The position numbers and the translations under genes were made by a program. This document shows positions 41,835-50,635 of a DNA stretch of 64,000 nucleotides, one piece after another. Under the pieces are notes generated by a model. That model worked only from the letters and a program-made list of their open reading frames with translations. It made no database searches and was not told the DNA's origin. Every line of letters begins with the position of its first letter. The first letter of the stretch is position 1. Source of the stretch: Virgibacillus siamensis. GTDB lineage: Bacteria; Bacillota; Bacilli; Bacillales; Amphibacillaceae. Location of the stretch: positions 2,170,001-2,234,000 of the forward strand of contig NZ_FUIH01000007.1 in NCBI RefSeq assembly GCF_900162695.1. The letters run 5' to 3'.

Positions 41835-41868
41835 AAAATTCGGGTGGTGCCTCTCACCTGTCGAATTT
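41835..41868. repeat. REP-like palindrome, copy 2 (abuts a stop codon)
   Basis: AAAATTCGGGTGGTGCC followed by TCTCACCTGTCGAATTT. Read from the gene side it is TAA then ATTCGACAGGTGAGAGGCAC; the stop of the LacI-family gene forms its edge. Confidence 0.8.
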
Positions 41869-42844
41869 AGCTTTCGCGTTCCACCAATTGTGTTGCCAGG
41901 ATGACTTTTTTGGCTATGATGCGTTGCTGCAGGATTCTTTCTTCCAGCAGCGTAACCGCACTCTCTCCCATCATTTCGGTATAAACTTTCACAGTGCTCA
42001 GAGCCGGCGAGACATATTTGGCTACACTGGAATCATTAAATCCAATAATTCGCACACGTTCAGGAATATTAATGTCGTGGTCATTTAGTGCTCTCATTGC
42101 CCCTACAGCAATCGAATCATTTGCGCAAAAGAAAGCGGCTGGAAGATCGTCTCCCAATATCCGAATCGCCTGTTCCATCATCACATAACCGGAATCGACC
42201 GTGAAAGTACCTTTAAAACAGTAGGATGCATTATATAATCCTTTGTCCTTCATAATGCTGCAATAACTTCTAAAACGCGGGTCTTCCAAAACTTCGCTTG
42301 ATCCAAAAAACATCTCTTCACCTGCAAGCATGCCAATTTTCGAATGTCCTTGCTGCATCAGGCGGGTCAAAATATCGGAAGTCGCCTGATGAAAATCGAC
42401 AACCACCGAATCACTGGATGGGCTGGCATGGACATCATCAACAAAGCAAACCGTTGAACTCCATTTTTCCAACTGCCTTTTCTGTCGCGCGGAAAATTTG
42501 CCGATTGCGATGATGCCATCCACATCAGGTTTCTTATCCGTATTTTGGAACAATCGGATATAGGCGTAATTGTTTTGCTCAAGCTTTTTCTCAACACCCA
42601 GTCTGATTGAGTAATAGTACAGGTCATTCAGTTCTTCTTGCTCGGTATACCAATGAACAATCGCAATCCTCAGCTGCTTTTGCTTTTTACGTTTATGTTT
42701 GGTATAGCCAAGCTGTTGAGCCGCATCAAAAATGCTTTGCTTTGTGTCTGCACCGACAGAAATAGTCGGGTCACTGTTCAACACACGGGAAACGGTAGCG
42801 ATAGATACTTTCGCTTTTTCAGCAATATCCTTTATCGTTGCCAC
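41867..42844 (-). CDS. LacI/GalR-family transcriptional regulator of the galactose genes
   Basis: 325 residues from a GTG start at 42844, which follows GGAGG at eight bases. The LacI HTH ATIKDIAEKAKVSIATVSRV and hinge VLNSDPTISV are followed by a periplasmic-binding-like effector domain (VDGIIAIGKFSARQ, AFFCANDSIAVGAMRALND, IIGFNDSSVAKYVSPALSTV). It resembles GalR-type regulators. It is the second gene of a two-gene unit after the sugar transporter, divergent from galKTM. The cre-like sites in the divergent region could be its own operators, since LacI-family sites look alike. Confidence 0.88.
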   Translation of the reverse strand: MATIKDIAEKAKVSIATVSRVLNSDPTISVGADTKQSIFDAAQQLGYTKHKRKKQKQLRIAIVHWYTEQEELNDLYYYSIRLGVEKKLEQNNYAYIRLFQNTDKKPDVDGIIAIGKFSARQKRQLEKWSSTVCFVDDVHASPSSDSVVVDFHQATSDILTRLMQQGHSKIGMLAGEEMFFGSSEVLEDPRFRSYCSIMKDKGLYNASYCFKGTFTVDSGYVMMEQAIRILGDDLPAAFFCANDSIAVGAMRALNDHDINIPERVRIIGFNDSSVAKYVSPALSTVKVYTEMMGESAVTLLEERILQQRIIAKKVILATQLVERES

Positions 42845-42883
42845 TTCATCAACCTCCATCCTGCAAAGTGCAGACAATCATTC

Positions 42884-44245
42884 TTATATATTCGTTTTGG
42901 CAGCCGAAGTCCGTTCTCTTAGCTCAGCCTCAATTTCCTCCAGGCTGCGTCCACGCGTTTCCGGCAGATATTTGATGACAAAAATCAAAGCTGCAACACC
43001 AATAGCTGCGAAAATCAGAAATACTTGTTCAATACCCATTACTTCGGTCAGCAGCGGGAAGAACTGTGCAACGAGCAGGCTTCCGATTGATAATGCCAGT
43101 GCGGCAATTCCTGTTGCAGCACCACGGGCGCGCATCGGAAACAGCTCCGGCAGCATAACCCAAAGTACCGGTCCCCAAGTAAATGCGAAAAAGATAATGA
43201 ACATTGTCAGGCATGCTACTATAATCCACGCTCCAACTGTTGAACCAAGACCAATTGTCCAAATCAATCCGGCCATAATAAGCAGTGAGCCAACCATACC
43301 AATATTACCGATAATCAACAGTTTCTTCCGATCGATTTTATCCATAATCATGATGGCAAAAATTGTAATTATAACGTTTACAGAACCGATTCCGACTGTT
43401 CCAAGGATTGCAGTCGCATCGCCAAGCCCTGCTTCACTGAAAATTGTTGGTGCGTAGTAAATTATCGCATTGATTCCGATTATCTGCTGGAATAAAGCAA
43501 ACGCACAGCCAATGACAAGCGTCGGCCGGAGCCAGGAAGACTTCAATACATTCCATGTGCTATCAGAAATGCGATTAATCTCAATCATTTCATCAATTTC
43601 TTTATCGATTTCAGCTGGTTTACGCGTTAATTTCATAACCCGCCGTGCTGCTTCTTCGCTCCGATTTTCAAGCAGCCATCTTGGACTTTCCGGCATAAAC
43701 AGAACACCAATCATTAAAATGAGCGATGGAACGACGGCAAGTCCAACCATCCAGCGCCACGCCTCCATGTCGGCAAACGCATAGTTTACCAGATAAGAAG
43801 CCAATATTCCGATTGTAATCATCAGCTGGTTCAATGAACTTAGTGACCCGCGTGATTCTGTCGGTGCCATTTCTGATAAATAAACCGGCACAATTGCTGT
43901 GGATCCGCCAACCGCAAGGCCGATAATTAACCGTCCCGTTACAAGCGTTTCCATATTCGGCGCAAACGCCAATGTAAGTGCACCGACTATAAATACAAGC
44001 GAAATCATAAATACAAGTCTGCGCCGTCCGAATTTATCGGATAACGGGCCGCTGAATCCGGAACCAAAAATTGCTCCAACCAGCATCGAACTGACTACAA
44101 GACCCTCGGTAAAACTTGTCAGCGGTATATCATCTTTTATAAACAACAATGCACCTGAAATGACCCCCATATCATAACCATACAAGAGCCCTCCTAAAGC
44201 ACCAAGGAAAAATATCATTTTTTTACCAATATTTTTACCACCCAT
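42884..44245 (-). CDS. MFS sugar:proton symporter (sugar porter family), probable galactose importer
   Basis: 453 residues, twelve membrane helices. Sugar-porter signatures: GALGGLLYGYDMGVISGALLF, DKFGRRRLVFM (cytoplasmic loop), MAPTESRGSLSS, PESPRWLLENRSEE, QIIGINAIIYYAPTIF and PETRGRSLEEIE at the end of helix 12. The family includes AraE, XylE and GalP; galactose is inferred from the divergent galKTM genes. GGAGG is ten bases from the ATG. Its promoter overlaps a cre-like box. Confidence 0.9.
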   Translation of the reverse strand: MGGKNIGKKMIFFLGALGGLLYGYDMGVISGALLFIKDDIPLTSFTEGLVVSSMLVGAIFGSGFSGPLSDKFGRRRLVFMISLVFIVGALTLAFAPNMETLVTGRLIIGLAVGGSTAIVPVYLSEMAPTESRGSLSSLNQLMITIGILASYLVNYAFADMEAWRWMVGLAVVPSLILMIGVLFMPESPRWLLENRSEEAARRVMKLTRKPAEIDKEIDEMIEINRISDSTWNVLKSSWLRPTLVIGCAFALFQQIIGINAIIYYAPTIFSEAGLGDATAILGTVGIGSVNVIITIFAIMIMDKIDRKKLLIIGNIGMVGSLLIMAGLIWTIGLGSTVGAWIIVACLTMFIIFFAFTWGPVLWVMLPELFPMRARGAATGIAALALSIGSLLVAQFFPLLTEVMGIEQVFLIFAAIGVAALIFVIKYLPETRGRSLEEIEAELRERTSAAKTNI

Positions 44246-44293
44246 AAACCGTTAACCTCCATTTTGTATAATCAAGATGTAAATTCATCAATC

Positions 44294-44308
44294 AGTATAC
44301 GCTTTCAT
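44294..44308. promoter_or_regulatory. cre or GalR-type operator over the sugar transporter promoter
   Basis: On the minus strand ATGAAAGCGTATACT fits cre and contains the promoter -10 TATACT. CcpA or the linked LacI-family regulator could bind here. Confidence 0.7.
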
Positions 44309-44322
44309 AGCATACATGTAAA
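44294..44322 (-). promoter_or_regulatory. Promoter of the sugar transporter gene
   Basis: TTTACA (44317-44322), 17-base spacer and TATACT (44294-44299) on the minus strand. Confidence 0.8.
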
Positions 44323-44404
44323 GCGAAAATTTCTTCAGCGCCGGGAATTCTGCTGGCAACATATTTTTTACCATAATTTTTACTAAAAAATTAATCATAT
44401 TTTA

Positions 44405-44433
44405 TTGTATATTACGGTTTGATATAGTAAACT
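44405..44433 (+). promoter_or_regulatory. Probable promoter of galKTM
   Basis: TTGTAT (44405-44410), 17 bases, TAAACT (44428-44433); an overlapping TTTATT/TATAGT pair with a 16-base spacer is an alternative. Either start lies just upstream of the cre at 44445. Confidence 0.5.
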
Positions 44434-44444
44434 GAATGTAAAAA

Positions 44445-44458
44445 TGTAAGCGTTTGAA
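44445..44458. promoter_or_regulatory. cre or GalR-type operator upstream of galK
   Basis: TGTAAGCGTTTGAA, the same core as the uronate cre, about ten bases downstream of the predicted galK promoter. Confidence 0.75.
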
Positions 44459-44479
44459 AAAATAAGGGGGAATTATACG

Positions 44480-45652
44480 ATGATCGACTTGGCCAAGGAA
44501 TTCCGGAAAATATTCAATCATGCAAATCATAAGATACAGACATTTTTTGCCCCGGGCAGAATCAATTTAATCGGGGAACATACAGATTACAACGGCGGTC
44601 ATGTTTTTCCAGCCGCCATTTCATTTGGAACATATGCAGTTGGAAAAAAACGTAATGACAGCAAGCTACGGTTTTATTCCATGAATTTTCCTGAGATTGG
44701 CATCATTGAATGTGACCTGAATGACCTAGCTTTTTCGGAAAAACATAACTGGGCAAATTACCCGAAAGGCATGATTAAATACGTGCTGGATGCCGGCTAT
44801 TCCATCAGAAATGGTGCAGATATTCTTTTCTATGGTGACATCCCGAATGGCGCCGGTCTTTCTTCATCAGCCTCGATTGAAATGGTTACTGGTGTATTAC
44901 TGGAAAATCTATTCCAGCTGAAAATTGACCGGATTGACATGGTACGAATCGGGCAAAAAGTTGAGAATCATTATCTTGGTGTCAACAGTGGGATTATGGA
45001 TCAATTCGCGATTGGTATGGGCAAAAAAGACAATGCCATTTTGCTGGACTGTCAGTCACTTGCATATGACTATGCCCCAATCAAACTTGACCATCATGCC
45101 ATTATGATTATTAATACGAACAAACAGCGTACACTTGCCGGATCTAAATATAATGAACGGCGTCAGGAATGTGAAAAGGCACTTGCTGATCTGCAGACGG
45201 AACTTCCCATTAAAAGCCTTGGTGAACTAACTGCGGACACATTCCATCAGTACGAGCAACTCATAGAAAACCCCATCCACCGCAAGCGTGCAAAACATGC
45301 TATCACGGAAAATGAGCGTACATTGAATGCACTGCATGCCTTACGTAATGGAAACCTGGAGGAATTTGGTGCTTTAATGAATGCATCACATCGGTCACTC
45401 CGGGATGATTATGAAGTTACGGGACCGGAACTCGACACAATTGCAGAAGCTGCCTGGCGCCAAGAAGGAGTTATCGGTGCACGCATGACAGGTGCAGGTT
45501 TTGGCGGATGCGCCATCGCGATTGTGGAAAATGATAAAAAGGATGCCTTTCAACAATACGTCAATCAAACATATCAAGCGAAGTTTGGCTACGAACCAAC
45601 ATTTTACACCGCAGCGATCAGTGACGGTGCAAAAACGGCAAAGGAGCAATAA
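44480..45652 (+). CDS. galK: Galactokinase
   Basis: Phosphorylates alpha-D-galactose to galactose-1-phosphate. The 390-residue GHMP kinase has the galactokinase signature APGRINLIGEHTDYNGGHVF, the ATP loop GDIPNGAGLSSSASIE, the catalytic-base region VNSGIMDQFAIGMG and the C-terminal GARMTGAGFGGCAIA. AAGGGGGAA precedes the ATG. First gene of galK-galT-galM; galT follows after one base. Confidence 0.96.
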   Translation: MIDLAKEFRKIFNHANHKIQTFFAPGRINLIGEHTDYNGGHVFPAAISFGTYAVGKKRNDSKLRFYSMNFPEIGIIECDLNDLAFSEKHNWANYPKGMIKYVLDAGYSIRNGADILFYGDIPNGAGLSSSASIEMVTGVLLENLFQLKIDRIDMVRIGQKVENHYLGVNSGIMDQFAIGMGKKDNAILLDCQSLAYDYAPIKLDHHAIMIINTNKQRTLAGSKYNERRQECEKALADLQTELPIKSLGELTADTFHQYEQLIENPIHRKRAKHAITENERTLNALHALRNGNLEEFGALMNASHRSLRDDYEVTGPELDTIAEAAWRQEGVIGARMTGAGFGGCAIAIVENDKKDAFQQYVNQTYQAKFGYEPTFYTAAISDGAKTAKEQ

Positions 45653-45653
45653 T

Positions 45654-47159
45654 ATGATTTATAACGCTATTTCCTGTCTGATAAACAAGGGAATCGAAAC
45701 CGGCTTAATTGAAAAAACAGACCATATTTATGTGCGCAATCAAATCATGCACAAACTGCAGCTTGATCATTTCCCTGAAAAAACAGAAGCTGCAACAGAT
45801 GAAACGATACCGGATTTACTTGAACATTTGGTCGATTATGCCGTTCAGAACGAGCTGATCGATAATGTTTTGGACGAAAAAGAAATACTTGCTGCCAATA
45901 TCATGAATTGTATGGTTCCCCTGCCTTCGACGGTCAATGCTGCTTTTTGGAGAAAATATGCATCGTCACCTGAGTCGGCAACCGATTATTTTTATCAGCT
46001 GAGTAAGAGCAGCAACTACATTCAGACGAAACGAATCGCCAACAACATTCATTTTAAAACCAAAACAGATTATGGAAATTTGGATATCACCATTAATTTG
46101 TCAAAACCGGAAAAAGATCCGGAACAAATCCGCCGGGAGCGCGAAATCAAACAAAATATCAACTATCCGAAATGTGTGCTGTGCATTGAAAATGAAGGAT
46201 ATGCAGGGCGTACCGGACACCCGCCAAGAGCGAACCACCGTGTCATCAGAGTGCCGCTGCTTGGGGAAAATTGGCATCTGCAATACTCACCATACGTTTA
46301 CTATAATGAACATAGTATTGTTTTTGCAGAGGAACACCGCAACATGCGGATTGACCGAAATACATTTGAAAGGCTGCTCGCTTTCACAGACAGATTCCCG
46401 CATTATTTTATCGGGTCAAATGCTGACTTGCCGATTGTCGGTGGATCCATCCTGTCACACGATCACTATCAGGGCGGCCAATACCGGTTTGCCATGACAG
46501 ATGCAGAGGATGCCTGTTCAGTTGAACTGGATGACTGGAAAGAAGTATCTGCTTCAGTTCTAAATTGGCCTCTTTCCGTTTTACGCCTGAAATGTGACCA
46601 ACAGAAACCACTGCTTAATGCTGCTGACCATATTTTGCAGACATGGAAAAGATACACTGATACAGAAGCTGATATCAATGCTTTTACCGGCGACACACCA
46701 CATAACACCATAACGCCGATTGCCCGGATTCGCGATGGGGCTTATGAACTCGATCTTGTGTTGCGCAACAATCGCACATCAGATGAGCATCCGCTTGGAA
46801 TCTTCCATCCGCATGCTGATGTGCATCATATTAAAAAAGAAAATATCGGCTTAATCGAAGTGATGGGACTTGCCGTTCTGCCGGCCCGATTAAAAGATGA
46901 ACTCGATGAAATCAGAAAACTTCTGCTCGGCGAAAAGAACAATGTTGCTGCTTATCATAAAGACTGGGCATTGGAAATAAAAGCTGCATATGGTGAGCAA
47001 TCGGACAAAAGTAAAGCAACAGACATTATCCGGACAGAATTGGGTAAAAAATTCACTCGGGTTTTAGAGCATGCTGGCGTGTTTAAACGTACGAATACTG
47101 GTGAAAAGGCATTTAAAAGGTTCCTTCAAACCGTTAATGAGAGGATGGAGCGTCCATGA
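45654..47159 (+). CDS. galT: Galactose-1-phosphate uridylyltransferase (Firmicutes type)
   Basis: Exchanges UMP between UDP-glucose and galactose-1-phosphate. The 501-residue product is the long GalT form of Firmicutes, distinct from the 350-residue E. coli type. Signatures: CVLCIENEGYAGRTGHPPRANHRV, SILSHDHYQGGQ with the histidines of the active site, and IFHPHADVHHIKKENIGLIE. The start is ATG 45654 after AAGGAG; the frame is open further upstream only because it shadows galK. The stop overlaps galM by four bases. Confidence 0.94.
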   Translation: MIYNAISCLINKGIETGLIEKTDHIYVRNQIMHKLQLDHFPEKTEAATDETIPDLLEHLVDYAVQNELIDNVLDEKEILAANIMNCMVPLPSTVNAAFWRKYASSPESATDYFYQLSKSSNYIQTKRIANNIHFKTKTDYGNLDITINLSKPEKDPEQIRREREIKQNINYPKCVLCIENEGYAGRTGHPPRANHRVIRVPLLGENWHLQYSPYVYYNEHSIVFAEEHRNMRIDRNTFERLLAFTDRFPHYFIGSNADLPIVGGSILSHDHYQGGQYRFAMTDAEDACSVELDDWKEVSASVLNWPLSVLRLKCDQQKPLLNAADHILQTWKRYTDTEADINAFTGDTPHNTITPIARIRDGAYELDLVLRNNRTSDEHPLGIFHPHADVHHIKKENIGLIEVMGLAVLPARLKDELDEIRKLLLGEKNNVAAYHKDWALEIKAAYGEQSDKSKATDIIRTELGKKFTRVLEHAGVFKRTNTGEKAFKRFLQTVNERMERP

Positions 47160-48199
47160 ATATAACAGAAAATGTGATGACAGTTCAGGGGGAAACATGG
47201 CGTGAGTTTACGTTGTTTAACGATAGTAACATGGAAGTAAGCATTCTGAACTTTGGCGGAATCATTAGCCGGATCATAACTCCGGATCGCCATGGAAACG
47301 TTGAAAATGTTGTTCTTGGCTTTGAAAATTATCGGGATTATGCGGTTAACCCCGCCTTCTTTGGCGCAATCATTGGCCGCGTCGCCGGAAGAATCCCAAA
47401 TGCAGCTTTCACCATAAATAATCAAGCCTATTATTTGGACGCCAATGACGGGAAAAATCATCTTCATGGCGGACCAAATGGTTTTCATCATAAACTGTGG
47501 AATGCGGATCCATATGAAACGAAGACGACTGTTGGTGTCAGACTATCGCTGGACAGTCCTGATATGGAATCAGGTTATCCAGGCAATGTCCGAATAAATG
47601 TATGCTATGAACTGGACAATCACAACCGGCTCAGAATTACGTATCACGCTGAAGCTGACAGAACCACCCCGCTTGCATTGACCAATCATACATATTTTAA
47701 TTTGAGTGGAAACGTCACTCAGTCAGTTGCGAATCATCACATCACCATGAAAAATGCCGGTTTCGCCGAATTGGATCAAGAATTCATTCCTACTGGCAGC
47801 ATACTTGATCCGGCTGGGACTCCATTTGATTTTTCAAGCGGAAGACCCATACAGGATGGGATTCAATCAATTCATCCACAAAATAAAATTGTTGGAAATG
47901 GGTATGATCATTATTTTCTGTTTGAGAAGAACGGGGATCCCGATGTTACTGTATATGAACCTGAAAGCGGACGCACATTGACAGTTACAACAAATGAACC
48001 CGGGCTGGTATTGTATACATCCAATAATCTTGATGATGGGTTGAAACTTGACGGCGGGGAATCCGGAAGATATGCCGGAGTTTGTCTGGAAACACAAAAA
48101 CACCCGGCAGCACTGACCAATAGCAACTTCCCGTCAATCCTTGTCACACCAGATCAGCCCTATCACACCACAACAACTTTCACAATCAACACTAAATAA
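47156..48199 (+). CDS. galM: Galactose mutarotase (aldose 1-epimerase)
   Basis: Interconverts beta- and alpha-galactose ahead of GalK. The 347-residue protein has GAIIGRVAGRIPNA, the catalytic histidine motif ALTNHTYFNLSG, the second histidine in NHLHGG-type KNHLHGGPNGFHHKLW, and the catalytic glutamate region GVCLETQKHPAA. It overlaps galT (ATGA), indicating coupled translation. No galE follows; the next gene is convergent. Confidence 0.94.
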   Translation: MNITENVMTVQGETWREFTLFNDSNMEVSILNFGGIISRIITPDRHGNVENVVLGFENYRDYAVNPAFFGAIIGRVAGRIPNAAFTINNQAYYLDANDGKNHLHGGPNGFHHKLWNADPYETKTTVGVRLSLDSPDMESGYPGNVRINVCYELDNHNRLRITYHAEADRTTPLALTNHTYFNLSGNVTQSVANHHITMKNAGFAELDQEFIPTGSILDPAGTPFDFSSGRPIQDGIQSIHPQNKIVGNGYDHYFLFEKNGDPDVTVYEPESGRTLTVTTNEPGLVLYTSNNLDDGLKLDGGESGRYAGVCLETQKHPAALTNSNFPSILVTPDQPYHTTTTFTINTK

Positions 48200-48213
48200 A
48201 TGAACAAAAGCGG

Positions 48214-48340
48214 AAGCGCCCGTTTAGCAACGTATATTGTGAAACTTTATTCAGTGGTGGTTTCCCACTGAATATTAGTTGAACCAATCGGGCTTGAACT
48301 GGCAGTTTCCTCGCGTTTTTCAGCGAGGATTACTGCCAGT
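48214..48340. repeat. Intergenic repeat end and two hairpins between galM and the LTA synthase gene
   Basis: 48214-48234 is the same 21 bases as the right end of the 40258-40454 element (inverted). ATTCAGTGG..CCACTGAAT (48249-48273) and a strong stem ACTGGCAGT..CCTCGC / GCGAGG..ACTGCCAGT (48298-48340) follow. They may end the gal transcript, though neither has a T run. Confidence 0.6.
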
Positions 48341-48355
48341 CAAACTATTAAGAAC

Positions 48356-48390
48356 AAAAATCGGGTGGTGCCTGGCACCACCCGATTTTT
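48356..48390. repeat. REP-like palindrome, copy 3 (symmetric form, abuts a stop codon)
   Basis: AAAAATCGGGTGGTGCC then TGGCACCACCCGATTTTT, a perfect inverted repeat. The TAA of the LTA synthase-family gene is at its right edge. With its T/A flanks it can act as a bidirectional terminator. Confidence 0.85.
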
Positions 48391-50335
48391 ATTTTTCCTT
48401 TTTCAAATACGAGAATTCTGATGTGTCCACTTGTTTCCAGGATTCAGATGGCTCATAGAACCGCAACAAATCACCATATAAAACATTGTCGGACAGTTCA
48501 AGCTCATGAAGAACTTTCTTTTCTAATTCCTTCATTTCCTTGGTCGGTTCCTTAATCAGCTCACCTGTATCATTGTCATAAAACTTCCCGGATGCTTTTG
48601 TATATTCCGGAGTTACAAAATCACCGTCACGGAACACAACATATTCATCATGCTTCTTAGAGAACATATCCGTTCCAAACATTATATAGTTGTTCGCTTT
48701 GATTCCCAGCAAATGCAGCATAGTCGGCATAACATCAACCTGGCTGGAGTACTCGTGCACAGTGCCTTTGCCATCAACACCAGGAATTTTAATCATAAAC
48801 GGTACTCGCTGCAGCTGCGTATGCTTAAAGTCCGTTATCTTTTCCCCGGTAATCTGCTTCATTGCTGGTTTATGATTTTCGGAAATACCATAGTGATCAC
48901 CGTAAATCATTATAACAGAGTCCTTATACAATCCGGCTTCCTTCAAATCCTTGAAAAATTGTTTCAATGATTCATCCAGATATCTGGCTGTCTGGAAATA
49001 GCGGTCAACGGATGGATCACCTGTATTTGCCGGTTTAATGGATGCCTCATCCTCATCAATCAAATATGGATGATGATGCGTCAATGTCATCATATGCGCA
49101 TAGAACGGCTTATCCAGCGACTTCAGCATCGGAATCGACTGTTTAAAAAATGGTTTATCTTTCAATCCATAGTTAATGACATTTTCCTTATTCATATCAT
49201 AATACTTGGCGTGGAAAAACTTATCAACACCAAAATGCTTATATACCTCATCCCTGTTCCAGAAACTCTTGTTGTCACCGTGGAACACAGCTGACGTATA
49301 ATTTTGTTTTTGTCCCAGAATCGCAGGCAATGCCTGGTACGTATTGTTTCCCTTCGTCACAAAAGCTGCTCCCTGTGGAAGCGGATAAAGCGAAGTATCC
49401 ATAATCAATTCAGCATCAGCAGTCTTTCCCTGCGCCACCTGATGGAAAAAGTTATCAAAGTACGTGAAATTCTTCTTTTCATTGTGAACAAGTGAATTGA
49501 TAAATGGTGTTACCTCTTCACCATGAAGCTTGTAATCGATAAGAAACGACTGGAACGACTCCAGGTGAATTTTAATGATATTTTTACCTTTTGCTGCACC
49601 AAAAAGTTCCTTATTCGGTGCGGCATATTTATTGGTCGTATAGTTTTCCACTACAGTAATATCACTGCTGTCTGCAAGCACCCGCTGTCTGGATGATTGC
49701 GCCGTTTGAATCGCATCATAAATGGCAAAGTTATACGAGCCCAAATACTTTACAATATAGTTACGGTCGAATGTTCTTGTTAAAAGCTCCGGCCGATCTA
49801 CTTCCGCCAGCCCGAGATTGACACAGAATGTCATGACTCCTATCGCGATAACAAGCATCGGCTTGCGGAATCCCATCCGGCTGTTGGACCAGTTGTTTCT
49901 GTTCCAAAAGTACAATCCTATCAGGACAATGAGATCCAATGCATAGAACAAGTCGTGCCATGCCATCAGATTCAGAATACTGCCCCCCAGACTGCCGAAG
50001 TTATCTGTCTGAGTAAGAGTCGGAAGTGTAATATAATCCGCTGCAGACCTATAATAAACAACGTTCGCATACAAAAGAAAACTCATCAGAAAATCTAATA
50101 CAATAATCCAGATACCTGCACGTTTTCCTTTTGCAAACAATGCAAACCCGAGAAAAATCAGTACAGAACTGATTGGATTAATAAACAGCAAGAATTCCTG
50201 CATCACATTTTGGATATCCAGGTTAAATTCGAATACATACGTCAGATAGGATTTAATCCAAAGCATAATACCTGCAATATAGAAGAAACCCATTTTCGAT
50301 ATTGATTTATATTGGTTCGTCAGTTTATTCATCAT
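48389..50335 (-). CDS. LTA synthase family protein (lipoteichoic acid synthase/primase-like)
   Basis: 648 residues: five membrane helices in about residues 15-190, then an extracellular sulfatase-type domain. GKTADAELIMDTSLYP carries the catalytic threonine; IHLESFQSFLIDYKLHG has the metal-binding glutamate; SVIMIYGDHYGISENHKP gives further metal ligands. It polymerises or primes glycerolphosphate on a lipid anchor from phosphatidylglycerol. Bacillus has four paralogues (LtaS, YfnI, YqgS, YvgJ); I cannot say which this is. It ends inside a repeat palindrome. Confidence 0.9.
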   Translation of the reverse strand: MMNKLTNQYKSISKMGFFYIAGIMLWIKSYLTYVFEFNLDIQNVMQEFLLFINPISSVLIFLGFALFAKGKRAGIWIIVLDFLMSFLLYANVVYYRSAADYITLPTLTQTDNFGSLGGSILNLMAWHDLFYALDLIVLIGLYFWNRNNWSNSRMGFRKPMLVIAIGVMTFCVNLGLAEVDRPELLTRTFDRNYIVKYLGSYNFAIYDAIQTAQSSRQRVLADSSDITVVENYTTNKYAAPNKELFGAAKGKNIIKIHLESFQSFLIDYKLHGEEVTPFINSLVHNEKKNFTYFDNFFHQVAQGKTADAELIMDTSLYPLPQGAAFVTKGNNTYQALPAILGQKQNYTSAVFHGDNKSFWNRDEVYKHFGVDKFFHAKYYDMNKENVINYGLKDKPFFKQSIPMLKSLDKPFYAHMMTLTHHHPYLIDEDEASIKPANTGDPSVDRYFQTARYLDESLKQFFKDLKEAGLYKDSVIMIYGDHYGISENHKPAMKQITGEKITDFKHTQLQRVPFMIKIPGVDGKGTVHEYSSQVDVMPTMLHLLGIKANNYIMFGTDMFSKKHDEYVVFRDGDFVTPEYTKASGKFYDNDTGELIKEPTKEMKELEKKVLHELELSDNVLYGDLLRFYEPSESWKQVDTSEFSYLKKEK

Positions 50336-50635
50336 TACCCCAAACCTTTTTTAAATTATAAAATCATCTATTCATTGAAACACATATTTTCATAACAAGC
50401 AAGTGTTTAATTATCCATTTTACTATTTTTATAGATGTTATTATAACACTCACCAAAAAATGTTCCCATAGCCGCATTTATTCCCAAAACCCCAAAAATC
50501 CAAACCCCTTACAGCTAACCAGCCTGAATCCTACATTTCCCGGCAAAATTCGGGTGATGCCAGGCACCTGTATATTTTTCTTCTATTATGGACAGTCTTG
50601 TAAAATAGCAATCTATTATTTGGGAGTGAGTTTTT
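50336..50635. other. Intergenic region between divergent LTA synthase and amidase genes
   Basis: 300 bases holding upstream regions of both genes. The only clear features are AT-rich tracts and REP-like copy 4 at 50545-50578; no promoter is certain. Confidence 0.5.
50545..50578. repeat. REP-like palindrome, copy 4 (degenerate)
   Basis: AAAATTCGGGTGATGCC then AGGCACCTGTATATTTTT; inner arms pair, outer right arm is decayed. Confidence 0.7.

Noticed and set aside
45492..45653. 54-residue N-terminal extension of GalT
   Set aside because: It lies wholly within galK in another frame; ATG 45654 has AAGGAG and the normal GalT start.
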